The notes under the pieces are model-generated. The model was not told where the DNA came from and ran no database searches. It saw only the letters and a program-made list of their open reading frames with translations. Below, one piece after another: positions 12,219-22,140 of a DNA stretch of 64,000 bases. Position 1 is the first letter of the stretch; each line of letters starts with the position of its first letter. Position numbers and translations under genes: made by a program. Source of the DNA: Diorhabda sublineata (lineage: Eukaryota > Arthropoda > Insecta > Coleoptera > Chrysomelidae); NCBI RefSeq assembly GCF_026230105.1, contig NC_079479.1, positions 14,581,734 through 14,645,733 on the forward strand. Reading direction: 5' to 3'.

Positions 12219-12690
12219 TACCAGCTGACCCGTACTGTCTCAATCGATGAATAAAATACATAAAATTTTATATAAAATGAACTTAAAACAAACAAAATGA
12301 ATCTGGCTCTCTATAACGTATAGTTGTCCATACGCCAAGCAGAGAAACTTGTTGATTCCTGAAACTTCCAGCGACTGGCCTTGCGATTTATTTATGATCA
12401 TCGCAAAGGCTACACATATCGGAAATTTTAAACGCTTAAAATCGAGTTTTTAGGTATTTCCAATGTCCAAGAACAAGATAGAAGGATGCAGTCTTTATCT
12501 AAGGTATCGATTGACATGGAGGATAGATCGTCGTATTAGTTGGTTGTCAAATGTCAAATATTATGTTTGCGTTCAGAAATTTAATTTGTGACAGAACATT
12601 TTGATATTTATTAACCTTTTAAACATCCTCTGGATTTCCACAAATAATTCAAGACCAAAATTAGTCAAATCGGTTCTTTTTTATACATAC
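12219..12690 (-). mobile_element. Helentron (Helitron) deletion derivative, copy 1
   Basis: Minus strand. The 5' side (about 12600-12690) has the motif AATTATTTGTGGAAATCCAG and flanking sequence of a kind common at insect Helentron ends. The 3' side ends near 12219 in a sequence paralleling that of copy 2 at 47408. Between them a short coding scrap reads VAFAMIINKSQGQSLEVSG (about 12340-12400), the last motifs of the PIF1-type helicase that unwinds DNA during rolling-circle transposition. Everything between the 5' end and this helicase scrap is deleted. Copy 2 (47408-48672) retains more. Confidence 0.68.
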
Positions 12691-13660
12691 AGATGTTGCA
12701 GCTACTGATACAACAGGAAACTAATCACACAAAATGGGAACAGGAAGAATGCCACCAGAAATTTTATTTTTATTTCCAATAGACTTCAGAATGTACCCAT
12801 TAGCAATCTCCTTGTCGAGTTATCGTCCTCAGATCCGCTCCCGAATTCGCAAGTAAAGACGCTGACGATCTTCAAAAGGTATGACCAATGGAGATCTTAC
12901 CAAACATGTTGAAGAGTGCTTTTATTGTTAAAAACTACTATGGGCGTTGGTTTTCGTTTCCGGAATATGTACCAGTAAAGAAATTTCTAATTCTTCTATT
13001 CCATCTAACTCCACAATGATGAATGCAGGAATTTATATAAACAGGAAAGGTTGGATGAAGAGGAAGTGAAAAGATCACATAATAAAAATAAAGGACAAGA
13101 AATTAAAAGTCCTTGATAGATGAAACATCAACAGTAGAGAGGAAGGAATAGAAACGCTAGCTAGAAATGAGTTCGAATATTGTTTCATCATATAGTTTCC
13201 TTATTTAGATCAAATAGAATCCCAATGAAACCGTAGAATCAATATTTTATGTAAGACTTTAGATATTTGTGTGAAAAAAATATGAAATATCGTTAATTTA
13301 TTTTAATTTTCGACATATTCTCACTATTGAATTTGGGTTTACAGCTTGTTTATTATAATTAACATTAGAGGTAAATTGATCATGCAAAAATAAAATTACA
13401 GATAAAGCTTTTCATGTACGTGTAATATTATATAATATAGTTATTATTTCCAATTTTTTTAACTTGTTTCAAATTTCTATTTATGTCGTCGTCGTCCAGC
13501 AACTACAATTGATATATATTCATGGTATACAAGAGGCACTTTGCTATCAATGCTACTATAAATGTGATAAACACTTAGAGAGAAATTTTCCTGGTCTCAT
13601 TATAATGGCGAAAATGTCTATCAGAGACATTTGATCTGAATTTCTATATTAATCAAACTA
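12691..13660. other. Nothing recognised
   Basis: AT-rich, with short low-complexity runs. No coding family or element ends seen. Confidence 0.45.
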
Positions 13661-13679
13661 CACTTTCAAAAATTCATCA

Positions 13680-13860
13680 ATGCACACGTAGAAGCGTACA
13701 GCCGTCCCAAATTCTGGATTTTCTAAAAGAAGTAGGATTGATAAATCAGCCTTGAGGCACTCCACATTCTATTGGTTTGCAAGATGACATTTGAATCAAC
13801 CCTTACAAACTAACTTTTGTAGATAAGGTATGACTTAAGCAATCCAGGAAACTTGATATT
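13680..13860 (-). pseudogene. LINE reverse transcriptase scrap (GVPQG motif)
   Basis: A minus-strand frame reads FLDCLSHTLSTKV, then after a stop QMSSCKPIECGVPQG. C-G-V-P-Q-G is the conserved motif in the fingers/palm of non-LTR reverse transcriptases just before the S-V-L-G-P block. About 40 residues remain; the neighbouring blocks are lost. Clade cannot be decided. Confidence 0.5.
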
Positions 13861-13864
13861 TTGC

Positions 13865-14450
13865 AAACATCCATAATTAAAATTTTACGTAATAATAAAT
13901 TCCATCCATACAAAATAAAGTTAATTCAAGAAATATCAGATGAAGATTTTGATAAACGTGAAAAGTTTGCAGACCTAGTGATAGAAAAATGTTGAAATCA
14001 AAACGATCCAAATTTTCTAAGTAATGTTTTGCGATGAAGCCAATTTTTGTATTAATGGAAACGTAAATCGGCATAATTGTAGATATTGTTCACGTAACAA
14101 TCCAAGTTGAATGCATGAATCTCATACCCAATATCCCGAAAAAATGAATGTATGGACAAGTATTTTCAATTACATTTAAAAAAATTTCATAATTAGAAAT
14201 TTTCAGACAATAACAATATCTCAAACGACAATATTCGGTTACAACAAGATGGTACCCCACCTCACTATGTTTGTGTGGTGAGGCAATACCTAAATAACGT
14301 GTTTCCAAGAAGATTTATTGAAAGACATGGTTTTATTGAAAGTCCTCCAGAGATAAGCAGAATTGAGCAGTCAGGGATGTTGCAAAGTTTTAAAAATTGC
14401 ATGGCTTGTTGTATTGAAGTGAATGAACATTTTAAGCAACTCCTGTAATC
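13865..14450 (+). pseudogene. DD41D-like mariner (rosa-type) transposase, C-terminal two thirds
   Basis: Plus-strand frames in order: ILRNNKFHPYKIKLIQEI (end of the DNA-binding part), NVMFCDEANFCINGNVNRHN with the first catalytic Asp (about 14025-14080), QYPEKMNVW, LQQDGTPPHYVCVVRQYLNN with the second Asp (about 14235-14300), FPRRFIERHG, and the terminal VNEHFKQLL with stop near 14447. The segment between the second and third catalytic positions is shortened, and W-P-P-x-S-P-D is not found, so the third Asp is missing. It is related to the relic at 38424-39105 and more distantly to the long-repeat mariners. Confidence 0.68.
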
Positions 14451-14474
14451 GTTTTGTTTTCTAAAATTCGAAAT

Positions 14475-14650
14475 TTTTCTACTTCACAAATGTGAATCTA
14501 CTTCTAACATGAAACAAACATATAAATATTTATCTTCAGTTGTTGTAGGTTTTCTGCGCCATGATTTGGATAAATCTTTTACTGCACCAGTTTCGTTAGA
14601 CTTTTTACTGACTTACTGACACTAGACCTTGTTACGAGATTTGTCTTAGC
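14475..14650 (-). pseudogene. N-terminal part of the same DD41D-like transposase, inverted
   Basis: Minus-strand frames read LVTRSSVSKSVKSLTKLV, then KIYPNHGAE with frame changes, and a threonine-rich piece. This is the same sequence as the plus-strand segment 38690-38800 (transposase N-terminal helix-turn-helix linker). Here it points against the C-terminal part that ends 25 bp upstream, so the element has been rearranged or two copies inserted head to tail-inverted. Confidence 0.55.
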
Positions 14651-15120
14651 ACTTAAATTACACTGGTCGACACAAAATATTTTGTTTGTAGTAACACAAG
14701 AATGAATAGCATATTGTGATAAAATGGACCTATACAAATACTACAATATCAAAAAAATGATTATAACACGTAAGGTTTTATGTTACAGTTATAGAACCAT
14801 ATTCATTGGTTGAATATATATAAAAAAAAATGATTTCAAGTTTTTTAAATCGTATATATTGACAATGTTCATAGTTTACGTGTAATAAACATGCCTCACA
14901 TCTATTAAAAATATTAAAAACAAAAAATTAAAAAATAAATGACTTTAAATATCAATTAGCCCTAATTTTTCCTTTTATGAGGGGTTGCACTTTCTCTTTT
15001 TATAAACCAACAGTAATAACCCATCATGGCCGAGTTCCATCGTCCTTGATTCCGAATTTCCATTGTTTTAATAACTTGGTGGAAACTGTTCATCACTGAC
15101 AGTTCCCAAATTTTCAACCA

Positions 15121-15245
15121 CAGTATTGGGATCATGCAATGCTAACGCAGAAACGAGAAACTATAACAGATTTCTGCGAATCTTTGCAACATGGAATTGT
15201 TCATCTACAACGATTGAAAAGACCCGTCATCGAAGAAATATATCT
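15121..15245 (-). repeat. Left piece of interrupted retroelement-like arm
   Basis: The minus strand of this segment matches plus-strand 20410-20540 (for example the shared LHDPNTVV / LHDPDTVD coding). Together with 17836-18235 it forms one arm of an inverted pair that was split by the 1,020-bp element and the mariner. Confidence 0.62.
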
Positions 15246-16265
15246 CTACCTCAGAGCAACAGTGGGACATCTACAAAACATGCAGCTTTACGTAATCAGC
15301 AATTGAAGCTTTTCACTTCAAATAATCACAAATTGCTTCTTAAGTATACTCTAATTAAAAATGGAAAAAATACCACTATGCTGTGTGATAGTTCCTAAAA
15401 CAGTATTTTGACATACTTTCCGACTTAGTATCAATTATAGCTATAAAAAAATAATAATAAGGCTTGACAGGGATGTATCACTGTAACACTGAAAAATCTA
15501 ACTTTTCTAAGATCATGTCTCAGCAAATAAAATACATTATTAGCCTATTTGGGACTAACTGTGTACTGGTAACAAATAAATAAAATAATGTAGTCATTGG
15601 TACAAGAATTATATTATTTTTATTACTATTTACAACACATATTTTCTCAAATTGAATATAAAATAGTATTATTATAATTATGACTTGCTCTTTATCTTTT
15701 TCATTGTTTCTTCATCACTGTTGGCAACTGGTAAGACCTTCTTTGAGCTTTTTAAATTAAAAAAGAATTGCTGATACAATGAAATTAGATCTTTTCTGTG
15801 ATAGAAGGTGCTTCGGTGTAAGCTTTCTTCAAAACTAACTCCTTTGTGCTTTTCCTTGTTTTTCTTCTAATGTCAATTTCTTTGAAACATTCATCTTTAT
15901 AAGATGTCTTATAAAAAATCCTCATATAACTTCTTCCAATCATAAAAAAGTCCTATGTTTCCATTTCTTTGACATTATAGGGCTCCCCTGTCTTCTTGAA
16001 GGTCTTAACAAGCATGGATATTTCACTAGGAACGAAAATGGGCTCACTTTTCAAAACTCTCTTTCAATACAAGAATGAATATTGTCTGCTTCATTTTCTG
16101 TGTGGCCGACTATTAGGTATTTATGGTAGTTCCAATTTGCATGATTTAAATACAAAATACGGGTAGGTACATAGCAAAAACATTTATATTCTTATTTTGT
16201 GACACAGTATTATCACTATAAAATATCAAATCAAATGAAGATATCTCACTGTTGCTCTGAGGTAG
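15246..16265 (-). mobile_element. 1,020-bp DNA transposon with 22-bp terminal inverted repeats
   Basis: The ends are near-perfect inverted repeats: CTACCTCAGAGCAACAGTGG at 15246 and its complement at 16244-16265 (one mismatch over 22 bp). The undisturbed site can be read from the inverted copy at 20390-20420; comparison shows that this element and the adjacent mariner were inserted there. AATATA flanks both sides and is a possible target-site duplication, though the AT-rich target makes this uncertain. The interior carries a minus-strand remnant of an arthropod multicopy protein (15690-16165), so this is probably an internally deleted copy of a larger element. Confidence 0.7.
15690..16165 (-). 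pseudogene. C-terminal part of multicopy arthropod protein (GHTENEADNIHS motif)
   Basis: The minus strand reads KYLIVGHTENEADNIHSCIE near 16075-16140, then PFSFLVKYPCLL and NVSKKLTLEEKQGKAQ-like pieces. The G-H-T-x-N/M-E-x-D-x-x-H-S-x-I-E-R signature recurs in a group of arthropod proteins present in many copies per genome (possibly the DUF7869 group, a suspected RNase H-fold transposase). Stops and frame changes are present. It lies wholly inside the 15246-16265 inverted repeats, so it is probably the transposon's own gene. A plus-strand piece of another member is at 24034-24590. Confidence 0.55.
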
Positions 16266-16272
16266 CAATATA

Positions 16273-17833
16273 CAGTGCTTTTCAGATAAAAGTATCCACC
16301 TTTAATAACTTTTGTAATGGGTTGTACAACAGTTCAAACTCTTTAATCTTTTTAACTGTGCTATTTATTCTACTTAAAAAATCCAAACAACAAAAAACTC
16401 TACTTTTTATTAAAGTTTGACATTGTCAACTAGAATTTGTAGTCACTATTGATAGTGTAATTTGATACATTATTTATTTTGTTTTTCTGAAATGGTTTAC
16501 TCTTTGCAAGAAAGAATTGAAATTGTAGGTTTATACTACCAAAATAATAATTGTGCAAGAGCTGCTGCTAGAATATTTAACGAATTACATGACGGAAGAC
16601 ATGCAACTCATAAGTATGTAATTCAACTGATGGAGAAATTTACCACAACAGGGTCTGTTTGCAATAAAGTGCATAAGCATTCAAGTACCACCCATACAAA
16701 GTTAAGTTGGTGCACGAGTTGAATGAAGATGATTTTGATCGTCGTCTAGAGTTTTGCGAATCAATGACGCAAATTATCAATAACAATCCACAATTGTTAA
16801 ACAATATTTGCTTTTCTGATGAATGCTCATGGTCATTAAATGGCTTAGTAAGTAGACATAATTGTAGATATTGGGCTGAAAGTGATCCACATATTATGCG
16901 TGAATTCCATACACGCATACATCCCCAAAAGTTAAACGTTTGGTGTGGTATCCTAGGTGACCATATTGTCGGACCTTTCTTCATCAACGGAAATTTAAAT
17001 GGTGAATCATATCTTGAGTTACTCAGGGAAGGGGTTGACCCACGTATAACAACAATAATAGAAAATGATGATAACCTTTCCGAAGATTTACTGGTATTTC
17101 AACAAGACGGAGCTCCCCCACACTATGCTATGCCTGTCCGACAATTTTTAAACGAAACATTCCCCGCTCGTTGGATAGGTAGAAGGGGGCAGATGATGGA
17201 GTGGCCACCTAGGTCACCGGATTTAACACCCCTAGACTTCTTTTTATGGGGGTATTTAAAAACAAAAGTTTATGCTACCCAATCAGAATCTCTGGATGAT
17301 TTACGGAAGAGGATAGAAAATGAATGTTGACAATTAAATCCAGCCGTATTAAGCAATGTCAGATAGGCATTTCAAAATAGATTATACCATTGTATGGAAG
17401 TGAATGGTACTCATTTTGAACACTTATTGTAACTTCATAATAAATAGCACAGTTAAAAAGATTAAAGAGTTTGAACTGTTGTACAACCCATTTTAGTACA
17501 GGCAAATAAGGTGAAAGTAAATAATAAGTAAAATTTGTGCTCTTAAAAGAAAAATTGTTTATCTCATAAACTAACCACTTTAACCTACAAGTATTATACA
17601 TTTTTGAAATCAGCTCAAAGGGAGTATCCAAATTTTACATAAAAAAAATATGAAAAGTAATTTAAAAAAATAAAGGGGATGCTGCTAGGGGCGAGGGGGT
17701 GGCTTTTCCAGTAAGTTTAAATAAGCCATAATGCTTGCCAATTCCAACATAAATTGACGTGTTTTTGGATTTTTTCTAAATACCAGTATTACAAAAGTTA
17801 TTAAAGGTGGATACTTTTATCTGAAAAGCACTG
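16273..17833 (+). mobile_element. Mariner with long inverted repeats, copy 1 (internally deleted)
   Basis: It starts CAGTGCTTTTCAGATAAAAG and ends with the complement, flanked by TA on both sides (16271-16272, 17834-17835), the standard mariner target duplication. The right inverted arm is about 392 bp (17442-17833). The left arm is cut to about 98 bp by a deletion of roughly 290 bp relative to copy 2 at 39319-41311, which has both arms. Arms of this length are unusual for mariner elements, which mostly have about 30 bp. It inserted only a few bases from the right end of the 1,020-bp element. Confidence 0.93.
16492..17432 (+). pseudogene. DD41D-like mariner transposase, copy 1
   Basis: The chosen start MVYSLQERIEIVGLYYQNNN matches copy 2. 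The N-terminal DNA-binding part runs to NKVHK; then about 130 bp present in copy 2 are deleted and the frame changes. From 16707 the catalytic domain is open: ICFSDECSWSLNG (first Asp), LNVWCGILGDHIVGPFFING, LVFQQDGAPPHYAMPVRQF (second Asp), EWPPRSPDLTPLDFFLWGYL (third Asp). By my count 42 residues separate the second and third Asp, near the DD41D (rosa) group. Stop codons follow at NEC-stop (17326) and near 17365; copy 2 has sense codons at both. The natural end is HFEHLL with stop at 17430. Inactive. Confidence 0.9.
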
Positions 17834-17835
17834 TA

Positions 17836-18235
17836 TAAGAAATAAACCGGTTCATTTTCATCCATAGTTCGATTTAGAATTTCCAATTCCAAATCTGTTT
17901 TATAACTGTAAAGAAAAAAATCTGCTTTTAGTTAGCAAAAATATCTAACCATGATTTGAACTACAGCTGTCTGTTAAAAAATACTAACAGTAAACACTGA
18001 GATAGATAATTTCAGACAATTGGTAGGGAGCCAAAAAAATTTTCAAGATTGAGCTGCTTAGATGCAATTCTAATTCTTTAGAGAGTTCTTAAGATGTTAA
18101 AGTTAAAAGTGTTAAGAAATGTAGATGAGAATGCAGAAATCCTTGGATTCAAACTCTCATTCTGTGTGTGTTGGACTCTTTGTGATTAGTCCAATCAACT
18201 GTGAATGAGAAACGAAATTTTGCAAAAAATGCGGT
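17836..18235 (-). repeat. Retroelement-like arm, inverted relative to 20085-20405
   Basis: The reverse complement of this segment matches 20085-20405 closely, including the shared AGTTGATTGGACCAATCAC region and the block around GGAATTTCCAATTCCAAATC. With 15121-15245 it forms a longer arm that reads into gag-like coding (see 20060-20700). It replaces the middle of the second YICGEF relic. Confidence 0.7.
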
Positions 18236-19308
18236 TTCATTGTAAAGATCGAAGTGAGCTATGGTCTATTATCTCATTCATAAAATGAGAAAAATATTTC
18301 CATAGCCTTTACTAAGTTTTTCATCAATCCAAGTTTAATGTGAAGAGGGACAGAAGGAGATTTTTGTGATCTACTCACTTCTTGCTTGCCAATTTTCTTT
18401 ACATAGTGTTGACCTACTGCCCGACTGTCCTATAGATAAAGCAACGTTTCGTGCAATCACCTTCAGGTCCCCATACATCTGCTACTTTTACTTGTAGTTA
18501 ATTTTGTCTGAAAGCAAGCGACTATTTTCATAAGTTTCTTTCATCTTCACAGAATGAGCAGATGGTTTGCAATTTCCATTATGTAATAACACTGCTTTTA
18601 AACTGTATTCAGACGAGTCAATAAAAAGGCACTACTCACTGGGATTATGCTCAATATCACGTTTCATCATTAGACCATCAATATCCGTATACACAACGAA
18701 TTTTCCATACTGTAGAATGCAGAAAATGTAGCATTTATTTTTCTAGAGGTCGTAATTTTTGACTCTTTGGCTGAAAAGTTCCATTCCTCAAGACATGAAG
18801 CAAAAAGTTCTGACTATTGCTTTAATTACCCCAAATCAAGTGTTAAATCATTCAACTCACTTTGAACAATCAAATGTAACTCGCCGGAATTGGTACTTGG
18901 AGTCAGTGCACTGTTCTTCGGAGCTTCCTGATGATACGTTGTCTCCGTTATCTTCTAAAACAATATTTTGCGGATCTAAAGGCGCAATCGGTACTCGTAA
19001 ATTTTCATTATGGGAAACAAATCGTATAGCAGACGGCAAATTTGGATACTTGATATTGTGCTCTCCTTTCTTAGAATAACCTTCATTCTTTGCTAGAGAA
19101 AAATAGCAGTCGTCAAAATGGTTATTGAAGTTCCCGCCATACCATTGAAATTGCACGTACAACTAACACAGCACGCGTGGGGGGCCCACTGCTTGTCTTG
19201 GTAATTTTCGGAAAATGTTATGGCTTGCGATTTCACCATAAATTCTCCACAAATATAGCAAAATTTTTGAGGAGAAGTTTTGCAACGACGGGGCGTTCGA
19301 ATCGACAT

Positions 19309-20059
19309 TTTCGTCTTTATAATAATTTTTTGCACTATGAACTCACTATGAAACTCAGCAGAATAGTTATTTTAATGTTATTCTGAATAATACAGTTCAG
19401 GTATTTTTCGACCACGAAATTTATCCATATCAACCGCCCCTTTATAAAATTACTTACCTGCTAATGTAAATAGGAATAATTGAACTATTGAAAAGTGGTC
19501 GTGTTAGGGCTTAACAAATATTTTTTTATCATCATAAACGAGTTTATTCAATCGTAGCCATGTTAAATGTGAAAAATTATTAATGATAAACTTTTCTGTT
19601 GTGCTTAAGTCTGCCCTGTATTAAAATTTTCGAAGGGTCATTCCCTTCGATCATTCGATACATACTTTGGATGTGTACCACCGCTGGAATTAATTGCAAA
19701 GAAATTAACCCTCTCCGATCGTTAGCACTATTTAATTTGCAGCAACCCGAGTCCTGCCATCCTGTGCTGTGAGCTATGCCAAAAAGGGTGCAAATGACCT
19801 TAATAACGTTCTGTGACAAATTTATTTCTAATTGGACCGGATTAATTCGTTAAATTTGGATTTTAATTGTTGAAATAAAAGCGATTATTGTTAAAATATT
19901 ATGGATTATGGAGTTTGAAGCAGATGGTGTCTGCAAAATGTTGATTGATTTGCAACACCATTTCATTGAGTTGATTCTTTCAAAATAAATCAAATTATTT
20001 AATTCGTAAACTGAAAAAATATTTTTCCCATTCTAGGAATTAATATATTTATTTGTATT
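19309..20059. other. Spacer between inverted arms, nothing recognised
   Basis: Sequence between the N-terminus of the YICGEF copy 2 and the inverted retroelement-like copy. No known family or clear element end is seen. Confidence 0.4.
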
Positions 20060-20700
20060 TTAAAGACCATAGCCCTTCTTTCCGAAATTCCGTTTCTTAT
20101 TTACAGTTGATTGGACCAATCACAAAGAGTTCAGCACACACAAAATGAGAGTTTCAATCAAAGAATTTCTACATTCTCATCTTCATTTAACACTCCTAAG
20201 ATCTTAAGAACTCTCTAAAGAATCAAAATTACATCTAAGCAATATTTACTGTTAGTCTTTTTTAACAGAGAGCTGTAGTACAAATCATGGTTAGATATTT
20301 ATGCTAATTAAAAGCAGATTTTCTTCTTAATAGTTATAAAAAAGATTTGGAATTTCCAATTCCAAATCGTACGTTGGATGAAAATGAACCGGTTGATTTC
20401 TTATATATATATTTCTTCGATAACGAGTCTTTTTAATCGTTGTAGATGAAGAATCTCGTGTTGCAAAGATTCGCAGAAATCTTTTACCATTCCTGCGTTA
20501 GTATTGCATGATCCCGATACTGTGGATGAACTTACAGAGCTTTGTGAGATAATTGAAGAATCCAGAGTTTGGTCTGATCGTTAGCGACTAGCGTCTTCGA
20601 ATAATTGTCGTTTACTTGTACCTGGTCTAATAGGACAAAATCCCTTGATGTTTCCGTTTCATGCTCCCGGAGTAAAGTCAGGAAATCATACAAACCGCCA
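20060..20700 (+). pseudogene. Retrotransposon gag-like fragment, inverted partner of 15121-18235
   Basis: Plus-strand frames read VDEESRVAKIRRNLLPFLR, then in another frame LHDPDTVDELTELCEIIEES and RVWSD, then NCRLLVPGLIGQNP. The D-P-x-T-V-D-E-L-x-x-L-C pattern recalls the C-terminal part of gag proteins of arthropod LTR retrotransposons, which package element RNA; I do not see the CCHC zinc knuckle that would settle it. The 5' half (20085-20405) is the inverted repeat of 17836-18235. Frameshifts make it a relic. Confidence 0.4.
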
Positions 20701-20920
20701 ACAAGTGAAAATTAACTTCAAACTTTTCTCCTTGGGTTGTCGAATGGCCACGAATATTTTTATCACAAAATTAGTTGAACTTTTGAGAAAAAATATTAAT
20801 AGAGATGACATATAATAATATTTTAATAGGCCACATAATTTTAGTACTAAAAATTGAATATTAAGTGGATAAGATCTTTTTAAACACGTGTTTTTGTTCA
20901 TTAAAAAAATATTTTACTAA

Positions 20921-21367
20921 TACCAGGATCATCCAATGAGGAAATAAGTGACAAAAAATTTACGTCTGGGGAATTTGATAAAGAACATTTCCCAGGTTTG
21001 TGGTTCGATGCACCACAAAAGATTTGGTTATGCTGGCTAAAGAGCATCGAATGCAGTATTTGGAAATATCGGGAATGGTGTTGGAACTTGAAGATCCGCA
21101 GTTGTGCAAAAGCACGTGAAAATTGATGCCCTTGGTGAGGGCGTGGTGGTAAGATGTTTCGAGGTTGGTTATTATCTGAATCATTTAGATGGATCTGTTA
21201 GTCGACCTAGCTATGATCCTCCAGGATTTGAAAACGGGAAATTTAAAGAAGGTGAGGATTTTAGAAAAGTTCTCGCCGATGTAGAAGTGGTCTATATTCT
21301 TGCAGGTGGTTTTTCTGGGTTTTGGGGAAGAGAGTTGGGTGCGTTTTCAAGAGGGCTTGAGTGTTGA
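20921..21367 (+). other. Unrecognised coding-like stretch
   Basis: Two overlapping frames are open. The first includes NEEISDKKFTSGEFDKEHF, and a second frame continues with TTKDLVMLAKEHRMQYLEIS. After a stop, 21104-21367 encodes 87 residues from a GTG, with GEGVVVRCFEVGYYLNH, RPSYDPPGFENGKFKEGEDF and a hydrophobic, glycine-rich end. GC content and codon pattern look more coding-like than the surroundings. The frame change suggests a decayed gene or retroelement part. I recognise no family, so no function is given. Confidence 0.3.
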
Positions 21368-21404
21368 GGAGATGTCCATAAATGTTGAAGAAAATCAAAA
21401 ATCA

Positions 21405-22140
21405 AAAATGATCGTCGACTTTAAGTACGCGAGCTAGCAGGAAAAGTAGGCATTCAAAAATTTGCTATACATTGTATAATAACTAAAAATTTAGACAGAT
21501 GTGCGTAAGATGGAGTTTACAATGGAACAAAACAACATCGTGAAGATGTTTCCATCGAGTGTTTGTGCATTGTTTCATAGAAATTGAGCCAAATTTTTGT
21601 GCTCATATCCATGGATGAAACGTGGATCCATCACTTCACACATGAAATAAAAGAACAATGAAAACAATGGACCGAAAAGGGAGAGAACCGGCTCCAAAGA
21701 AGACAAAGATCGTTTCATCCGCAAGGTTATGGCGTCGTTTTTTTTTTGGAATACAGTGTTATAATTTCGATTGCCTCTATTAAAAAAGGAAAAACTATCA
21801 TAGGCGAGTATTATGCGAACTTATTGAATGAAGAAATCAAGCAAAAACGGCTAAATTTGGCTAAGAAGAAAGTGTTTCATCAAGACAATGCGCCAGCTCA
21901 CACATTCGTTATTGCAATGGGCAAAGTTAATGAATTAATCTCATGCACCTTATTCACCACTTTTAGCCCCCTTGGATTATTTTCTGTTCCCCAGACTTGA
22001 AAAAATGTTTCGATTGGTCAAGGATTTACCAACAATGAAGAGGTGATGTCAGCAGTAATTGGCTATTTTGGGGGCTTGACGATTCTTATTATGAAAAGGG
22101 TATCGAACTTATTGAACAAATATATTTTTTTCAAAATTTC
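21405..22140 (+). pseudogene. DD34D mariner transposase relic
   Basis: Plus-strand frames in order: VGIQKFAIHCIITKNLD (second helix-turn-helix), REDVSIECLC, ISMDETWIHHFTHEIKEQ with the first catalytic Asp (about 21605-21655), QWTEKGEN-type region, then 21746-22000 with YYANLLNEEIKQKR and VFHQDNAPAHTFVIAM (second Asp near 21885). The third Asp region (SPDLAPLDYFLF type) is frameshifted at about 21955-21990. The tail EVMSA-like to YYEKGIELIE ends near 22110. There are multiple stops and frameshifts and no terminal repeats were seen. It belongs to the mellifera/cecropia-like mariners. Confidence 0.74.

Larger units (their letters stand above)
14962..19308 (-). pseudogene. Relic of multicopy arthropod protein (YICGEF family), copy 2, heavily interrupted
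   Basis: Minus strand. The start codon is at 19308. The N-terminus reads KTSPQKFCYICGEFMVKS, followed by YPNLPSAIRFVSHNENLRVP (about 19010-19070) and a Ser/Glu-rich stretch. Further on, FIDSSEYSLKAVLLHNGN lies at about 18560-18630, and LINE-free frames continue to about 18236. The C-terminal exon-like block is far away at 14962-15121: TMEIRNQGRW, then MMGYYCWFIKRES, then a stop at 14962. The 3.1 kb between 15121 and 18236 are insertions: retroelement-like sequence, the 1,020-bp inverted-repeat element and the mariner. Copy 1 is at 1664-3189. Function is unknown. Confidence 0.7.

Noticed and set aside
19280..19310. GTTCGAATC resembling a tRNA T-loop box B
   Set aside because: No box A or cloverleaf at the right distance; it lies in the coding start of the YICGEF copy 2.
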